The notes under the pieces: model-generated
What the model was told of the DNA's origin: nothing
The model's database searches: none
What the model saw: only the letters and a program-made list of their open reading frames with translations
Made by a program: the position numbers and the translations under genes
Origin: Magnetospirillum sp902729445
GTDB lineage: Bacteria > Pseudomonadota > Alphaproteobacteria > Rhodospirillales > Magnetospirillaceae
Length of the DNA: 64,000 nt
NCBI RefSeq assembly: GCF_902729445.1
Contig: NZ_CACVCE010000034.1
Location: 62,001 to 126,000, forward strand
Direction of reading: 5' to 3'
Shown: positions 42,219 to 50,812 of the stretch, in pieces
Layout: each line of letters begins with the position of its first letter
Position numbering within the stretch: position 1 is the first letter of the stretch

Positions 42219-43391
42219 ATGCGGGCTACAGACGCGGAACGCGCGTTCCTGCACGAATTGCACGCCATCAAACGCGATCCGCTGGGAAAGCGGATCATTC
42301 ATTTCGCGGTGTCCTTGGCTCCGGCCGGCGAGGATTTGAAGCTGCGCATGGACGGTGCGACCCGCTTCATCCAGAAGTCGTTCGAGAAGGCGCAGAACTT
42401 CAAGCTGTTCACCGCCGGCAACCGCGACCTGTTCGTGACCTACGCCAACCTGCCGCTGGCCGAGGTGGTGCTGATCTGCAACAAGGTCGAAAAGCTGTTC
42501 ATGGGCGATTCCGTGCTGTCGGTGCGCAACGCCTATAACGAGTTCGGCTTCTTCAAGATTTGCGACGCCGTCAAGGAACTCGACCGTGTCGTCGCCGCCG
42601 TCAAGGCCATCACCGGGCGCGGCGGCGCCCAGGACGATGAAGGCGGCCAACAGCCGATGAAGCCGGAATTGCTGGCGGTGCTGATCGAGCGGCTGCGCAA
42701 TGCCGACATGCGCAACTGCATCGAAAGCCAATCGATCTATCTGGCCGGCGATTCCAGCCACAGCGTCGAGTTCGTCGAGTTCACCCTGTCGGCCGACAAG
42801 ATCCAGCGCAATTTCCTGCCGGGCATCCAGATCACCAGCAATCCCTGGCTGTTCCACGCGCTGCGCGAGGAATTGGACCGCGCCGCCCTGAAGGCGATGG
42901 TCCGCGAGGTCCAGGAGTACAGCCACAAATCCTTCAGTGCCAACTTGGGCATCAATACCATCCTGTCCAAGGACTTCGCCGAGTTCCTGGTCCGCGCCCC
43001 GGAAGGGCTGGCGTCGCGTTTCGTCATCGAGGTCCACAAGACCGACCTGATCCAGAATAGCGCGCTGATTCCCGCCGTGCGCAAGGTGACCGGCGAGGCC
43101 AAGATCAGATTGTGCATCGACGGCGTCGAGTGGCGCGATTTCGAGCTTTTGAACTTCGAAAAATTGCGTCCCGATTACGTCAAGATCATCTGGAACAATG
43201 ACCTGCTCGAGGCCACGCCCGCCGAACTGTCCAGCTTCGTCAAGGCGGTGCAGGGCTTCGGAGCCGGCACCAAGGCGATCTTGTCCCATTGCGACAATCC
43301 CAAAGCCTTTCCCCTGATCCGCCCGATGGGCATCAGGCTGGTGCAGGGCCGCCTGGCCGACCAGTTCTACAAGAGCGGGGTCGCCTTGTAG
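42219..43391 (+). CDS. Unorthodox EAL-like protein, paralogue 1
   Basis: 390 residues. Residues about 180-385 align with the EAL cyclic-di-GMP phosphodiesterase fold: Glu187 (VEFTLS at the EAL position), Asn242 (SANLGIN), Glu271 (FVIEVHKTD), Asp301 (LCIDG), Lys322 (DYVKII) and Gln376 (RLVQGRL). The DDFG motif is IDG, the Asp after the Lys is Ile, and the AEGVE motif is SHCDN. Metal binding and catalysis are doubtful. The N-terminal 130 residues look like a divergent GGDEF-like fold. Paralogues are at 48218-49471 and 49481-50812. It follows the hemerythrin gene. Confidence 0.75.
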   Translation: MRATDAERAFLHELHAIKRDPLGKRIIHFAVSLAPAGEDLKLRMDGATRFIQKSFEKAQNFKLFTAGNRDLFVTYANLPLAEVVLICNKVEKLFMGDSVLSVRNAYNEFGFFKICDAVKELDRVVAAVKAITGRGGAQDDEGGQQPMKPELLAVLIERLRNADMRNCIESQSIYLAGDSSHSVEFVEFTLSADKIQRNFLPGIQITSNPWLFHALREELDRAALKAMVREVQEYSHKSFSANLGINTILSKDFAEFLVRAPEGLASRFVIEVHKTDLIQNSALIPAVRKVTGEAKIRLCIDGVEWRDFELLNFEKLRPDYVKIIWNNDLLEATPAELSSFVKAVQGFGAGTKAILSHCDNPKAFPLIRPMGIRLVQGRLADQFYKSGVAL

Positions 43392-43462
43392 GCCTCAAGC
43401 CCTTGCGGGTTGCCCCGATGGAGCGATCCGCGTAAGGTTCGCCGGGGAGTAGACGTACAGAC

Positions 43463-44317
43463 ATGCGCCTTACCTGGACCTTCGTCGCCGGCTTGTTCTT
43501 CGCCGGGTTCGTGTTGCTGACGACGTCGCCGATCTTGGCCATCGGCGTCGGCATTGGCCTGTGGGCGAAGCGCACCGAGATGTTCAACGTCCTGGGCGGG
43601 GAATCGCTGTTCGGCCTGCGCGGTGTCGACGGGCAGATGCAGGGCCGGATGGTCAACGTCAATTTCCACACCGCCCTGGTGCCGATGCCGGGCGAGCCCA
43701 GGCCGCGCCGTCTGTTGCTGCGCCTGGACGTCATCAATGTCGATGTCTTCTCGACCAGCCGCGCCGAGGGCTTGATCCGGCTGGACGCCTGGCCGCTGGA
43801 AACCCCCGAAGACGTCAAGCGGCCGCCCCTTTACACCATCGTTGCCGCCGGCCGTGCCGCCTCGATCGAGGACGACACAACCCTGGTGATCGAACGCCAG
43901 ACCAAGCGCTCGGTCTATTCCCTGGGCGACGGAAACTGGCTTTACGACACCGATTCGCCGGTCGCCCACTTCACCCTGGAAGGCGACCGCAAGCGCCTGG
44001 TGGCGTTGTCGGGCATGGAAGACGACATGCCGGCCAATACCGTGGCGATCTTGACCTATGCGACGACGCAATCGGTGATCAAGCGGGTGATGGTGACCGC
44101 CCAGGACCCGACGCGCGCCCGCCTGCTGCGCAGTTCGGTGCCGCTGATCCGCCCGCTGGTCCGGCTGGAGAACGCCACCCAGAGAACCGTCGATCTGCCG
44201 TTGACCGCCGGAATCGTCCGCATCCCGGTCACCGACGACACCCTGGACCTGGCCAAGGCGCAGGTGCCGATGGGGCTGAACCTGGTGCCGCTTTCGCCCT
44301 GGAACGGCCGGCGATAA
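43463..44317 (+). CDS. Membrane-anchored protein of unknown function
   Basis: 284 residues, not recognised. One N-terminal membrane segment (TFVAGLFFAGFVLLTTSPILAIGVGIGL) is followed by a soluble, beta-rich domain (MVNVNFHTALVPMPGEPRPRRLLLRLDVINVDVFSTS ... GLIRLDAWPLETPEDV). The orientation rule suggests the bulk is outside the cytoplasmic membrane. It lies 71 bases after EAL-like paralogue 1 and 68 before the TerB-peroxiredoxin gene, all on the plus strand. Confidence 0.75.
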   Translation: MRLTWTFVAGLFFAGFVLLTTSPILAIGVGIGLWAKRTEMFNVLGGESLFGLRGVDGQMQGRMVNVNFHTALVPMPGEPRPRRLLLRLDVINVDVFSTSRAEGLIRLDAWPLETPEDVKRPPLYTIVAAGRAASIEDDTTLVIERQTKRSVYSLGDGNWLYDTDSPVAHFTLEGDRKRLVALSGMEDDMPANTVAILTYATTQSVIKRVMVTAQDPTRARLLRSSVPLIRPLVRLENATQRTVDLPLTAGIVRIPVTDDTLDLAKAQVPMGLNLVPLSPWNGRR

Positions 44318-44385
44318 CCCGTCGCGCGGGGGCTTCGCCCGGTCTATACTCGCACCGGTCGGAGCGATACCCGGAGGGGACCCGG

Positions 44386-45345
44386 ATGTTTCTACGTTTT
44401 CTCAGCGCACCCCAGCGGCAAACCCTGCTGTTGATGGCCTACCGGATGGTTGCCGCCGACGGGGTGGTCCGCAAGGAAGAATCCAGCCTGCTGGACGCAT
44501 TGCGCCACGAATTGTCGATCCCGGCGCCCCGGCGCGAGCATTATGTCGCCGGCCCCGACCTTACGACCCTGGGCGACCGCCGCGCCCAGATGGCGGCGAT
44601 GCTGAAATTGTCGGCCATCGCCTATTCCGACCGCGAGTTCCACCCCGAGGAAGTTCGGACCATGGTCCGCTTCGGCAAGTCCCTGAACCTGTCGAGCGAA
44701 GACATGAAGGCGGTCGATTCCTGGGGGCGGCGCCACGAAGCGCTGGTGCGCGAGGCCACCGAACTGATCGGTGAGTTGGACGATCCCAGCCAGGTGCTGG
44801 CCGATGCCCTGTCGGGTTCGACCGATGACGGGGCGGCCGACGGGTTGGCCGGCAAGCCGGTTCCGTCGCTGCGCCTGCCCATCGCCACCGGAGGCGACAA
44901 GGATCTGTCGCAGGCGCGCGACACCCGCCTGGTGGTGGCGTGCTATTCGGTCACCGCCGGCTTCTCGCAGAAGCTGCCGCCGGAATGGCGGACCATCCCC
45001 GACGCCCAGGACAGTTCCGAGGAATTGGTCGGCCTGCGCAACAAGCACGAGGCGATCCGCAAGGCCGGGGCGGAATTGTACGCCCTGTCGGCCCAGACCT
45101 CGGACTTTCAGAAGGAACTGGCGCTGCGCCTGGGGTTGAAGTTCCCGCTGTTGAGCGATTCCCAGTTCGCCTTCACCAAGGCCCTGGGCCTGCCGACCAT
45201 CGATGTCGGGCCGATGACCATGCTGCGCCGCCTGACCCTGGTGATCAGCCACGGCATCGTCGAGCACGTCTTCTATCCGGTGTTCCCGCCCGACAGCCAC
45301 GCCGAACAGGTGCTGGACTGGCTTACCGCCAATCCTGCCGCTTGA
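44386..45345 (+). CDS. TerB-like domain fused to a cysteine-less peroxiredoxin
   Basis: 319 residues, strong GGAGGGG site. Residues 1-135 resemble TerB (LLLMAYRMVAADGVVRKEESSLLDAL ... LSAIAYSDREFHPEEVRTM). Residues 150-319 match a peroxiredoxin family, including RLTLVISHGIVEHVFYPVFPPDSHAEQVLDWL. In that family the active loop reads GCTP-x2-C; here it is DSSEELV, with Ser210 and Val215 in place of both cysteines. Peroxidase chemistry should be lost, leaving a scaffold or sensor role. It overlaps the convergent methyltransferase by 23 bases. Confidence 0.8.
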   Translation: MFLRFLSAPQRQTLLLMAYRMVAADGVVRKEESSLLDALRHELSIPAPRREHYVAGPDLTTLGDRRAQMAAMLKLSAIAYSDREFHPEEVRTMVRFGKSLNLSSEDMKAVDSWGRRHEALVREATELIGELDDPSQVLADALSGSTDDGAADGLAGKPVPSLRLPIATGGDKDLSQARDTRLVVACYSVTAGFSQKLPPEWRTIPDAQDSSEELVGLRNKHEAIRKAGAELYALSAQTSDFQKELALRLGLKFPLLSDSQFAFTKALGLPTIDVGPMTMLRRLTLVISHGIVEHVFYPVFPPDSHAEQVLDWLTANPAA

Positions 45346-46102
45346 CCCCGACCCGCCCGAATCCCTGCGCCACCGGCAGATAGCCGCGCCGCCGGCCGCG
45401 CGCCTCGCGCACCAGGCCGCCGGCATAGATCTGTTTGGTCGCCTCGATGATGTTGACGCCGGAAAAGCCCTCGAACCAGCGCCGCCCCAGTTGCTCGATG
45501 GCCGGGGCGAAACGCAGCAGCAGCCGTGACGATACCGGCGGCAGGATCAACGCGCCGGTATGGGCCATGGGGGTGAACATGTTGTCGCGCAGCAGCCGGG
45601 CCAACTGGCCGGTGGTGAAGGGCCGGCCCTGGCCGAACGGCGTGACCTCGAGCCGGGCCCAGATGCCGCGCCGGTTGGGGACGACGATCACCAGCCGGCC
45701 GCCATCGGCCATCACCCGCCAGATCTCGCGCATCAGGCCGCGCACGTTCTCGGTCGCCTCAAGGGCGTGGACCATCAAGATGCGGTCCATGCAACGATCC
45801 GGGAACGGCAATTCGGTCTCGTCGGCCAGCAAGGTCTTGCCCGGCCCGTCCGCCGGCCACGGCAGCACGCCCTGGCTGGCCGGCATCACCGCCGCCACCC
45901 GCTCGGCCTCGACCTGGAACGAGCGCAGATAGGGGGTGGCGAAGCCCAGCCCCAGCACCCGCTGGCTGGTGACGTCGGGCCACATCTGGCGCAAATGACC
46001 GCGAATCAGCCGGCAGGCCATCTGGCCCAGGCTGGATTCATAGAAGTCGCGCAGATCGACGACGTCGCTCCACATGCCCGGATAGCCCGAAGGATCTGTC
46101 AC
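45323..46102 (-). CDS. SAM-dependent methyltransferase
   Basis: 259 residues. Class I methyltransferase pattern: the usual glycine loop is VLGLGFATPYLRSF, followed by ADETELPFPDRCMDRILMVHALEATENVRGLMREIWRVMADGGRLVIVVPNRRGIWARLE. The UbiE/11-type region is clear, but the substrate is unknown. A C-terminal basic patch (REARGRRRGYLP) is present. It starts three bases after the stop of the ABC permease gene, so all three form one minus-strand operon. Confidence 0.88.
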   Translation of the reverse strand: MTDPSGYPGMWSDVVDLRDFYESSLGQMACRLIRGHLRQMWPDVTSQRVLGLGFATPYLRSFQVEAERVAAVMPASQGVLPWPADGPGKTLLADETELPFPDRCMDRILMVHALEATENVRGLMREIWRVMADGGRLVIVVPNRRGIWARLEVTPFGQGRPFTTGQLARLLRDNMFTPMAHTGALILPPVSSRLLLRFAPAIEQLGRRWFEGFSGVNIIEATKQIYAGGLVREARGRRRGYLPVAQGFGRVGVKRQDWR

Positions 46103-46105
46103 GAT

Positions 46106-46906
46106 CTATTCCCCCACATTCAAGAGCAGGCCGCGTTGACGCGCGACATGGTGGGTGCGCAGGAACAAGGCGGCGGCCGCCGCCACGTACAACAGGTTCA
46201 ACCCGACCGCCTGCAGCAGGCGGCTCCAGTCGAACAGGCCGGTTTGCATCAAGGTGCGCATGCCGTCGAACACGTGGGCCGGTGGCAAGGCCCAGGCGAC
46301 CGGCTGCAGCCAGGCCGGCAAGGTCTCGACCGGGTAATAGATGCCGGCCAGCGGGGCGACGGCGAACACCATCACCCAGGCCAGGCTTTCCACCCCCAGC
46401 CCGAAACGCAGCACCATCGCCGACACCGCCAGGCCGATGGCCCAGCCCGAAACCATCAGGTTGGCCCAAAAGGTGATCAGTGCCGGCCCCATCTCGAAGA
46501 TCGAGTAATGGTACAGCGGAATGGCCAGCAGCATCGCCGGCAACACGCCGATCAGGGTGCGGACCAGGCTCATGGCCACCAGGCCGGCCACCAGTTCGAT
46601 CGGGCGCAGCGGACTGACCGAAAGGTGCCCCAGGTTGCGCGACCACATTTCTTCCATGAAGGACAGCGCCACCCCCAGATTGCCGCGAAACATCACGTCC
46701 CACAGCAAGACCGCGCCGATCAGGATGCCGCCGGCCTTGGCGACCCAATCGGAATGGCCGGCGAAGAACTGGCTGGTGAAGCCCCACACCACCATGTTGA
46801 CCGCCGGCCAATAGGCCATTTCCAGCAGCCTGGGCCACGAACCGCGCATGATGTAGAGGTGGCGAAGCAGCAAGGCACCGACGCGCCGGAACGAGAAATG
46901 GGTCAT
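46106..46906 (-). CDS. ABC-2 type transporter permease
   Basis: 266 residues from the ATG at 46906, overlapping the ATPase stop by four bases. Six membrane segments in the ABC-2 layout, with the conserved region around LGHLSVSPLRPIELVAGLVAMSLVRTLIGVLPAML and a PVETLPAWLQPVAWALPPAHVFDGMR motif before the last helix. With the ATPase it forms an exporter, probably of a lipid, polysaccharide or small molecule. No substrate can be assigned. Confidence 0.92.
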   Translation of the reverse strand: MTHFSFRRVGALLLRHLYIMRGSWPRLLEMAYWPAVNMVVWGFTSQFFAGHSDWVAKAGGILIGAVLLWDVMFRGNLGVALSFMEEMWSRNLGHLSVSPLRPIELVAGLVAMSLVRTLIGVLPAMLLAIPLYHYSIFEMGPALITFWANLMVSGWAIGLAVSAMVLRFGLGVESLAWVMVFAVAPLAGIYYPVETLPAWLQPVAWALPPAHVFDGMRTLMQTGLFDWSRLLQAVGLNLLYVAAAAALFLRTHHVARQRGLLLNVGE

Positions 46907-47703
46907 TGCGCCGCCTCGGCCGGTTTGTTGCGGTCGCGGGCGATGTCCAGGAACACCTCTTCCAGGGTCGAGCGGCCGAACCGCTCGATCAGCGCCGCCG
47001 GGCTGCCCTGATCGACGATGCGGCCCTGCTTCATCATCAGCACCGCGTCGCACATGCGCTCGACCTCGGTCATGTTGTGCGAGGCCAGCAAGATGGTCGC
47101 CCCGCTTTGCCGCTGATACTCGGTCAGGAAGCTTCGCACCCAGTCGGCGGTGTCGGGATCAAGCGAGGCGGTCGGTTCGTCCAGCAGCAGCAGCTCGGGC
47201 CGGTTCAACATCGCCTTGGCCAGGGCGACGCGGGCCTTTTGCCCGGCCGACAGCTTGCCGACCGGGCGATCGATGATCGCGCCCAGGTCAAGATCGGCGG
47301 TCAACTCGGCGATACGCCCCGCCAGCTTGGCGATGCCATACAGATGACCATAGACCGTCAGGTTCTCGCGCACGGTCAGGCGATGGGGCAGGTCCACATA
47401 GGGGCTGGAGAAGTTCAGCCTGGGCAGCACCCGGTAGCGGTGGCGCACCATGTCTTCCCCCAGCACCCGGATGGCGCCCGAGGTCGGCAGCAGCAGGCCC
47501 AGCAGCATCGACAGCGTGGTGGTCTTGCCGGCACCGTTGCCCCCCAGCATGGCGGTGGTCGAGCCGGTGGCGACGGCGAACGACACGTCATCGACGGCCC
47601 GGACCGGCCCGAAGGATTTGACCAAATGATCGACGGTGATGGCGAACGCGTCCATTCCCTGGATATTGGCCCGCCGGACGGGCTTGATCAAGCTCAACGC
47701 CAT
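46903..47703 (-). CDS. ABC transporter ATP-binding protein
   Basis: 266 residues, or 250 if the ATG at 47655 (MDAFAITVDHLVKSFG) is used. Walker A LGGNGAGKTTTLSML, signature LSAGQKARVALAKAM (LSGGQ variant), Walker B LLLLDEPTASLDP and switch His in LLASHNMTEVERM. It pairs with the overlapping ABC-2 permease. The first 16 residues are not needed for the domain. The long start leaves only 11 bases to the upstream ATG of the divergent small gene, favouring the shorter form. Confidence 0.94.
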   Translation of the reverse strand: MALSLIKPVRRANIQGMDAFAITVDHLVKSFGPVRAVDDVSFAVATGSTTAMLGGNGAGKTTTLSMLLGLLLPTSGAIRVLGEDMVRHRYRVLPRLNFSSPYVDLPHRLTVRENLTVYGHLYGIAKLAGRIAELTADLDLGAIIDRPVGKLSAGQKARVALAKAMLNRPELLLLDEPTASLDPDTADWVRSFLTEYQRQSGATILLASHNMTEVERMCDAVLMMKQGRIVDQGSPAALIERFGRSTLEEVFLDIARDRNKPAEAAQ

Positions 47704-47753
47704 TCATCCGCCCGATGGCGCAGATGGACCGAGCAATTGCCGGAGCCCCGATC

Positions 47754-48128
47754 ATGACCGCCCTGCCCGCCTTTCTGGACCTGGTCCACAACGCCGCCGC
47801 CGCCCACGCGTCCGAGGTCAACCTGCGCATCGAGGATGGCCGGACCCAGGTGGTGGCGATGGTTCGCGGCGATGCCATCTTGATGGCCGAGACCGGCGCC
47901 GAGCAGGCCCAGACCTTCCTGGCCGACGCCTTCTCGCGCTGCGACGGTGCCGACAGTTTCACGCTGGGAAGTGCCCGGATGATGCGCATGACCGGCGAAC
48001 GCGCGCCATTGCCCGATGGGATATCCACCGCCTTGGTGCAGTTCCTGCCCCTGCGCGAAGGCGGCCGCGCCCTGGTGGTGCGCCTGTCCTATGAAGGCGA
48101 CGTGTGCTGCGGCACCTGCGGGGGGTGA
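47754..48128 (+). CDS. Small protein resembling a secretion-ATPase N-domain
   Basis: 124 residues from the ATG at 47754, which has GGAG 9 bases upstream; the ATG at 47715 has no site. The segment ASEVNLRIEDGRTQVVAMVRGDA resembles the pattern (SDIHIEP ... VRxRxDG) in the N-domain of GspE/PilB-type ATPases. No Walker motif follows. It ends EGDVCCGTCGG, a Cys cluster that could bind metal. The function is unknown and the resemblance is weak. Confidence 0.65.
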   Translation: MTALPAFLDLVHNAAAAHASEVNLRIEDGRTQVVAMVRGDAILMAETGAEQAQTFLADAFSRCDGADSFTLGSARMMRMTGERAPLPDGISTALVQFLPLREGGRALVVRLSYEGDVCCGTCGG

Positions 48129-48134
48129 TCGGGG

Positions 48135-48221
48135 CGCGCTTCGCGCCTAAGCCCGCGCGGCGCCTGAGCGGGCCCGGCCACGGGCCGCGCTTCGCGCATA
48201 ACCTCCGCGCTTCGCGCCTAA
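48135..48221. repeat. Three 16-bp repeats and a copy of the dispersed palindromic unit
   Basis: CGCGCTTCGCGCCTAA or a one-base variant occurs at 48135-48150, 48186-48201 and 48206-48221. Between the first two, 48157-48186 carries GCGGCGCCTGAGCGG plus a GGCCCG/CGGGCC hairpin, nearly identical to the unit tandemly repeated at 6364-6453. The last copy overlaps the stop codon of the minus-strand EAL-like gene. Confidence 0.75.
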
Positions 48222-49471
48222 CGCCGTGCGCCGCGCGCGCCGCCCTTGCGGCGCATTTCGTTCATCAGGGTCTGCTCGACGTGGCGGCCCTGGAACAGGC
48301 TGATTCCCACCGATTGGCCGTATTCGATGGCCGACGGCGTGTCGCAGCGGGCCAGGATGATCCGGGTGGTGCCGATGCGACGCAGCGCCGCCGTCTTCTG
48401 GTCCCGTTCCTCGGTCAACGAGGGGTCCCAGATCAGCTTGATCAGGTCGGCCCCCAGCCGTTCGCGATCGACGAACGGCAGCATCGAATAGGCCAGCCCA
48501 TCGACGCAGATGCGGTAGCCGCGGTCATGGGCGAAATCGCGGGCGAACAGATAGGCGCCCAGGTCGGCCATGATATCGACCTTCTGCAGCTCCAGCACGA
48601 TGGTCCCGCGCATGCCGGCCTTGATGTTGTCGTCGAACACCAGGAACTCGGGCGACAGGATGGTCGAAACGTTGAGGTTGATGGAAATGTCGCCTTCCAG
48701 CGTGCGGTCGTCGTGCTTGTTCAGCATCGACAACACACGGCGGTCCAGCGTCTCGGTCAATTGCTGGAACAGCCACGGGCTGGAATTCATGTTGACGTTG
48801 GGCATCAAGGTCTGCCGCAGGTCGGCGATCGAGATGAACAATTCGTGGAACACCGGCTGGGGCGGCGCGTTGCCCACCACCGCGCACACCGCCTGGCGGC
48901 GGATCAGGTTGGCCAGGTCGGCCTGACCCAGGGCGGCCTCGACCCGGACCAGCAATTCCGGGGTGAAGGGCGCCCCCTTGGGCTTTTCCGCGAAGCGGGC
49001 CTCACGGCTGGCTTGTTCCTGCTCGGCCTTGCGCTTGGCCTGCTCGTCGGCCAGCGCCTTCTGGGCGAAGGTGACCAGGGCGTCGTATTCGCGATCCAGG
49101 TCGTACCACAGGCACAGCGTGCCCCGCGCGCCGTCATCGTCGTCGATGATCAGCGGATCGTCCGAGAACAGGAAGCGCAGCTTGACGATGGCCGCCTCGA
49201 TCTCGTCCTGGGCCTGCGACTTGTAGACCACCATCAAATCGCCGCCGGCGATGGTGAAGACCTGGGCCTGCAGCATCTTGACCAGACCGTCGAAGGTGCT
49301 GGTGGCCATGCGCATATGCTGCTCGCGACGATTATGAGTCTGCAGCCTGGACAGCATCAGATGGACGGCGCGGCGGTCCGAACGGTGGCGCTCTAGCCGG
49401 TTCAGATAGTCGAGCAGCAGGCTTTCCTGGCTGGCGGGGCGGGTGTAGCCCGTCGGAGGTGATCCCAACAT
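48218..49471 (-). CDS. Unorthodox EAL-like protein, paralogue 2
   Basis: 417 residues. Same architecture as the genes at 42219 and 49481. The divergent N-terminal domain contains FTIAGGDLMVVYK, IVKLRFLFSDDPL and LWYDLDREYDAL. A Lys/Glu-rich coil (ADEQAKRKAEQEQASREARF) leads to the EAL-like domain: FHELFIS, ISINLNVSTILSPEF, IVLELQKVDI, ICVDGLAY, LIKLIW, ARCDT and ISLFQGRHVEQ. The DDFG motif is again reduced to DG. It ends with a basic tail (RRKGGARGARR). It is 9 bases after the stop of paralogue 3, so the two are co-transcribed. Confidence 0.75.
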   Translation of the reverse strand: MLGSPPTGYTRPASQESLLLDYLNRLERHRSDRRAVHLMLSRLQTHNRREQHMRMATSTFDGLVKMLQAQVFTIAGGDLMVVYKSQAQDEIEAAIVKLRFLFSDDPLIIDDDDGARGTLCLWYDLDREYDALVTFAQKALADEQAKRKAEQEQASREARFAEKPKGAPFTPELLVRVEAALGQADLANLIRRQAVCAVVGNAPPQPVFHELFISIADLRQTLMPNVNMNSSPWLFQQLTETLDRRVLSMLNKHDDRTLEGDISINLNVSTILSPEFLVFDDNIKAGMRGTIVLELQKVDIMADLGAYLFARDFAHDRGYRICVDGLAYSMLPFVDRERLGADLIKLIWDPSLTEERDQKTAALRRIGTTRIILARCDTPSAIEYGQSVGISLFQGRHVEQTLMNEMRRKGGARGARR

Positions 49472-49480
49472 GCCGCCCCC

Positions 49481-50812
49481 CTATTTCGAAATCTTGAGGG
49501 CAGGGAACAGGTCCAGCATGTCGTTGTTCCCGCACTCGACCCTGGGCCGGCCGGAAATCACCGCATGGCGGCTGTTGCATTGCTGAAGCGTGCAGGCGCT
49601 GGCCTTGTCGCACTGGGCCATGGTGATGGCCGCGACCATGGTGTCGAGGAAGCGACCCTGGAAATGGCGGATGCCCTGCTGCAGGCCCCATTCGATCGAC
49701 GCCTCGGTGTCGCAGCGCGACAAGATGACGTGATCCATGCCGACCGGCCCCAGCGAACGCTGGATATCCGAGGTCACCACGTCGTCGGCCATGTCGCCCG
49801 ACCACGCCACCTTGACGAAATCGACATCGTAAAGCTCGGCGTCCATGAATTGCAGGGTGATCGGGCTCATGCCGTCCAGCACCGTCTTGTGTCCGGCCCG
49901 GCGCAGGCGGTCGCGCACCCGGAAGAACTGGTCGAGGTTGTTGAAGATGTCCATCAGCTGGAATTCAACATAGATGCCGGCCTTGCCGTGCACGGCGCGC
50001 TCGAATTGCTGGAACACCGGCGTCTCGACGGTCGAGACGTTGAGGTTGACCGAAAAGGCCGCCGGCGTCTTCCTGAAGCCGGCATCTTGCAGCACCGACA
50101 GCACGCGCAGGTCCAGGACCTGCGACAGATGCTGGAACAGCCAGCGATTGGCCAGGATGTTGACGTCGGGGGCCAGCACCTTCTGCAGGTCGCCGATCGA
50201 CATGTAGAATTCCTGGAACGCCACTTCCGCCTTGGTCTTGTCGACGAAGCGGATGCACGGCTGGCGGCGCACCACGCCACCGATGTCGGTGGCGCCGATC
50301 CGTTCGAGGACCTGGGCGAGGTTGCGCGAATCCAACGGCTGGACCGGCGGCGCCGTCCTTTGGTCGGCGACCCGCTTCTTGGCCAGATTGACCAGGTCGG
50401 CGCAGACCGAGAAGAAGGTGTCGTACTCGGTCTCGAGGTCGTAGAAGGTGACGAAGCGATCTTCGCCGTCTTCCGACTCGGAATAGGTCAAGGGGTCCTT
50501 CGAGAACAGGGCGCGCAGCTTATAGACGATGGCGTCCAGGTCGGCCAGGCGGGCGTCCTTGCAGATCAACACGATATCGTTGTTGGTCAGCAGGAACATT
50601 TGGCCGCGGAACATATCGACCATGGATTCGAACATGCGGAACGCGATGCGGATCTTCGCATCCTCGCGGTTCTGCGGCAAAAGCTGCGACAGATGCAGGT
50701 GGAGCGCCTGGCGCCCTTCGCGGATTCGACCGACGCGCTCGGCGGCGTCGAAGAGCAAGCTCTCCGACGTGACGATTTCCTGCGGTTTTCCTCCGAACGC
50801 TGTCGCGTTCAT
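49481..50812 (-). CDS. Unorthodox EAL-like protein, paralogue 3
   Basis: 443 residues from the ATG at 50812 (GGGGA upstream); an ATG at 50839 is possible. N-terminal domain: FLLTNNDIVLICK, IVYKLRALFSKDPL and TFYDLETEYDTFF. EAL-like domain: FQEFYMS, FSVNLNVSTVETPVF, IYVEFQLMDIF, TVLDGMS, FVKVAW, SRCDT and IRHFQGRFLDT. Same losses as its paralogues. It has a C-terminal extension of about 45 residues with several Cys (AQCDKASACTLQQC), absent from the others and possibly metal-binding. It diverges from the PPP phosphatase gene. Confidence 0.75.
   Translation of the reverse strand: MNATAFGGKPQEIVTSESLLFDAAERVGRIREGRQALHLHLSQLLPQNREDAKIRIAFRMFESMVDMFRGQMFLLTNNDIVLICKDARLADLDAIVYKLRALFSKDPLTYSESEDGEDRFVTFYDLETEYDTFFSVCADLVNLAKKRVADQRTAPPVQPLDSRNLAQVLERIGATDIGGVVRRQPCIRFVDKTKAEVAFQEFYMSIGDLQKVLAPDVNILANRWLFQHLSQVLDLRVLSVLQDAGFRKTPAAFSVNLNVSTVETPVFQQFERAVHGKAGIYVEFQLMDIFNNLDQFFRVRDRLRRAGHKTVLDGMSPITLQFMDAELYDVDFVKVAWSGDMADDVVTSDIQRSLGPVGMDHVILSRCDTEASIEWGLQQGIRHFQGRFLDTMVAAITMAQCDKASACTLQQCNSRHAVISGRPRVECGNNDMLDLFPALKISK

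Noticed and set aside
48126..48221. CRISPR-like short repeats
   Set aside because: The repeats are only 16 bp, three in number, unevenly spaced, and there are no cas genes.
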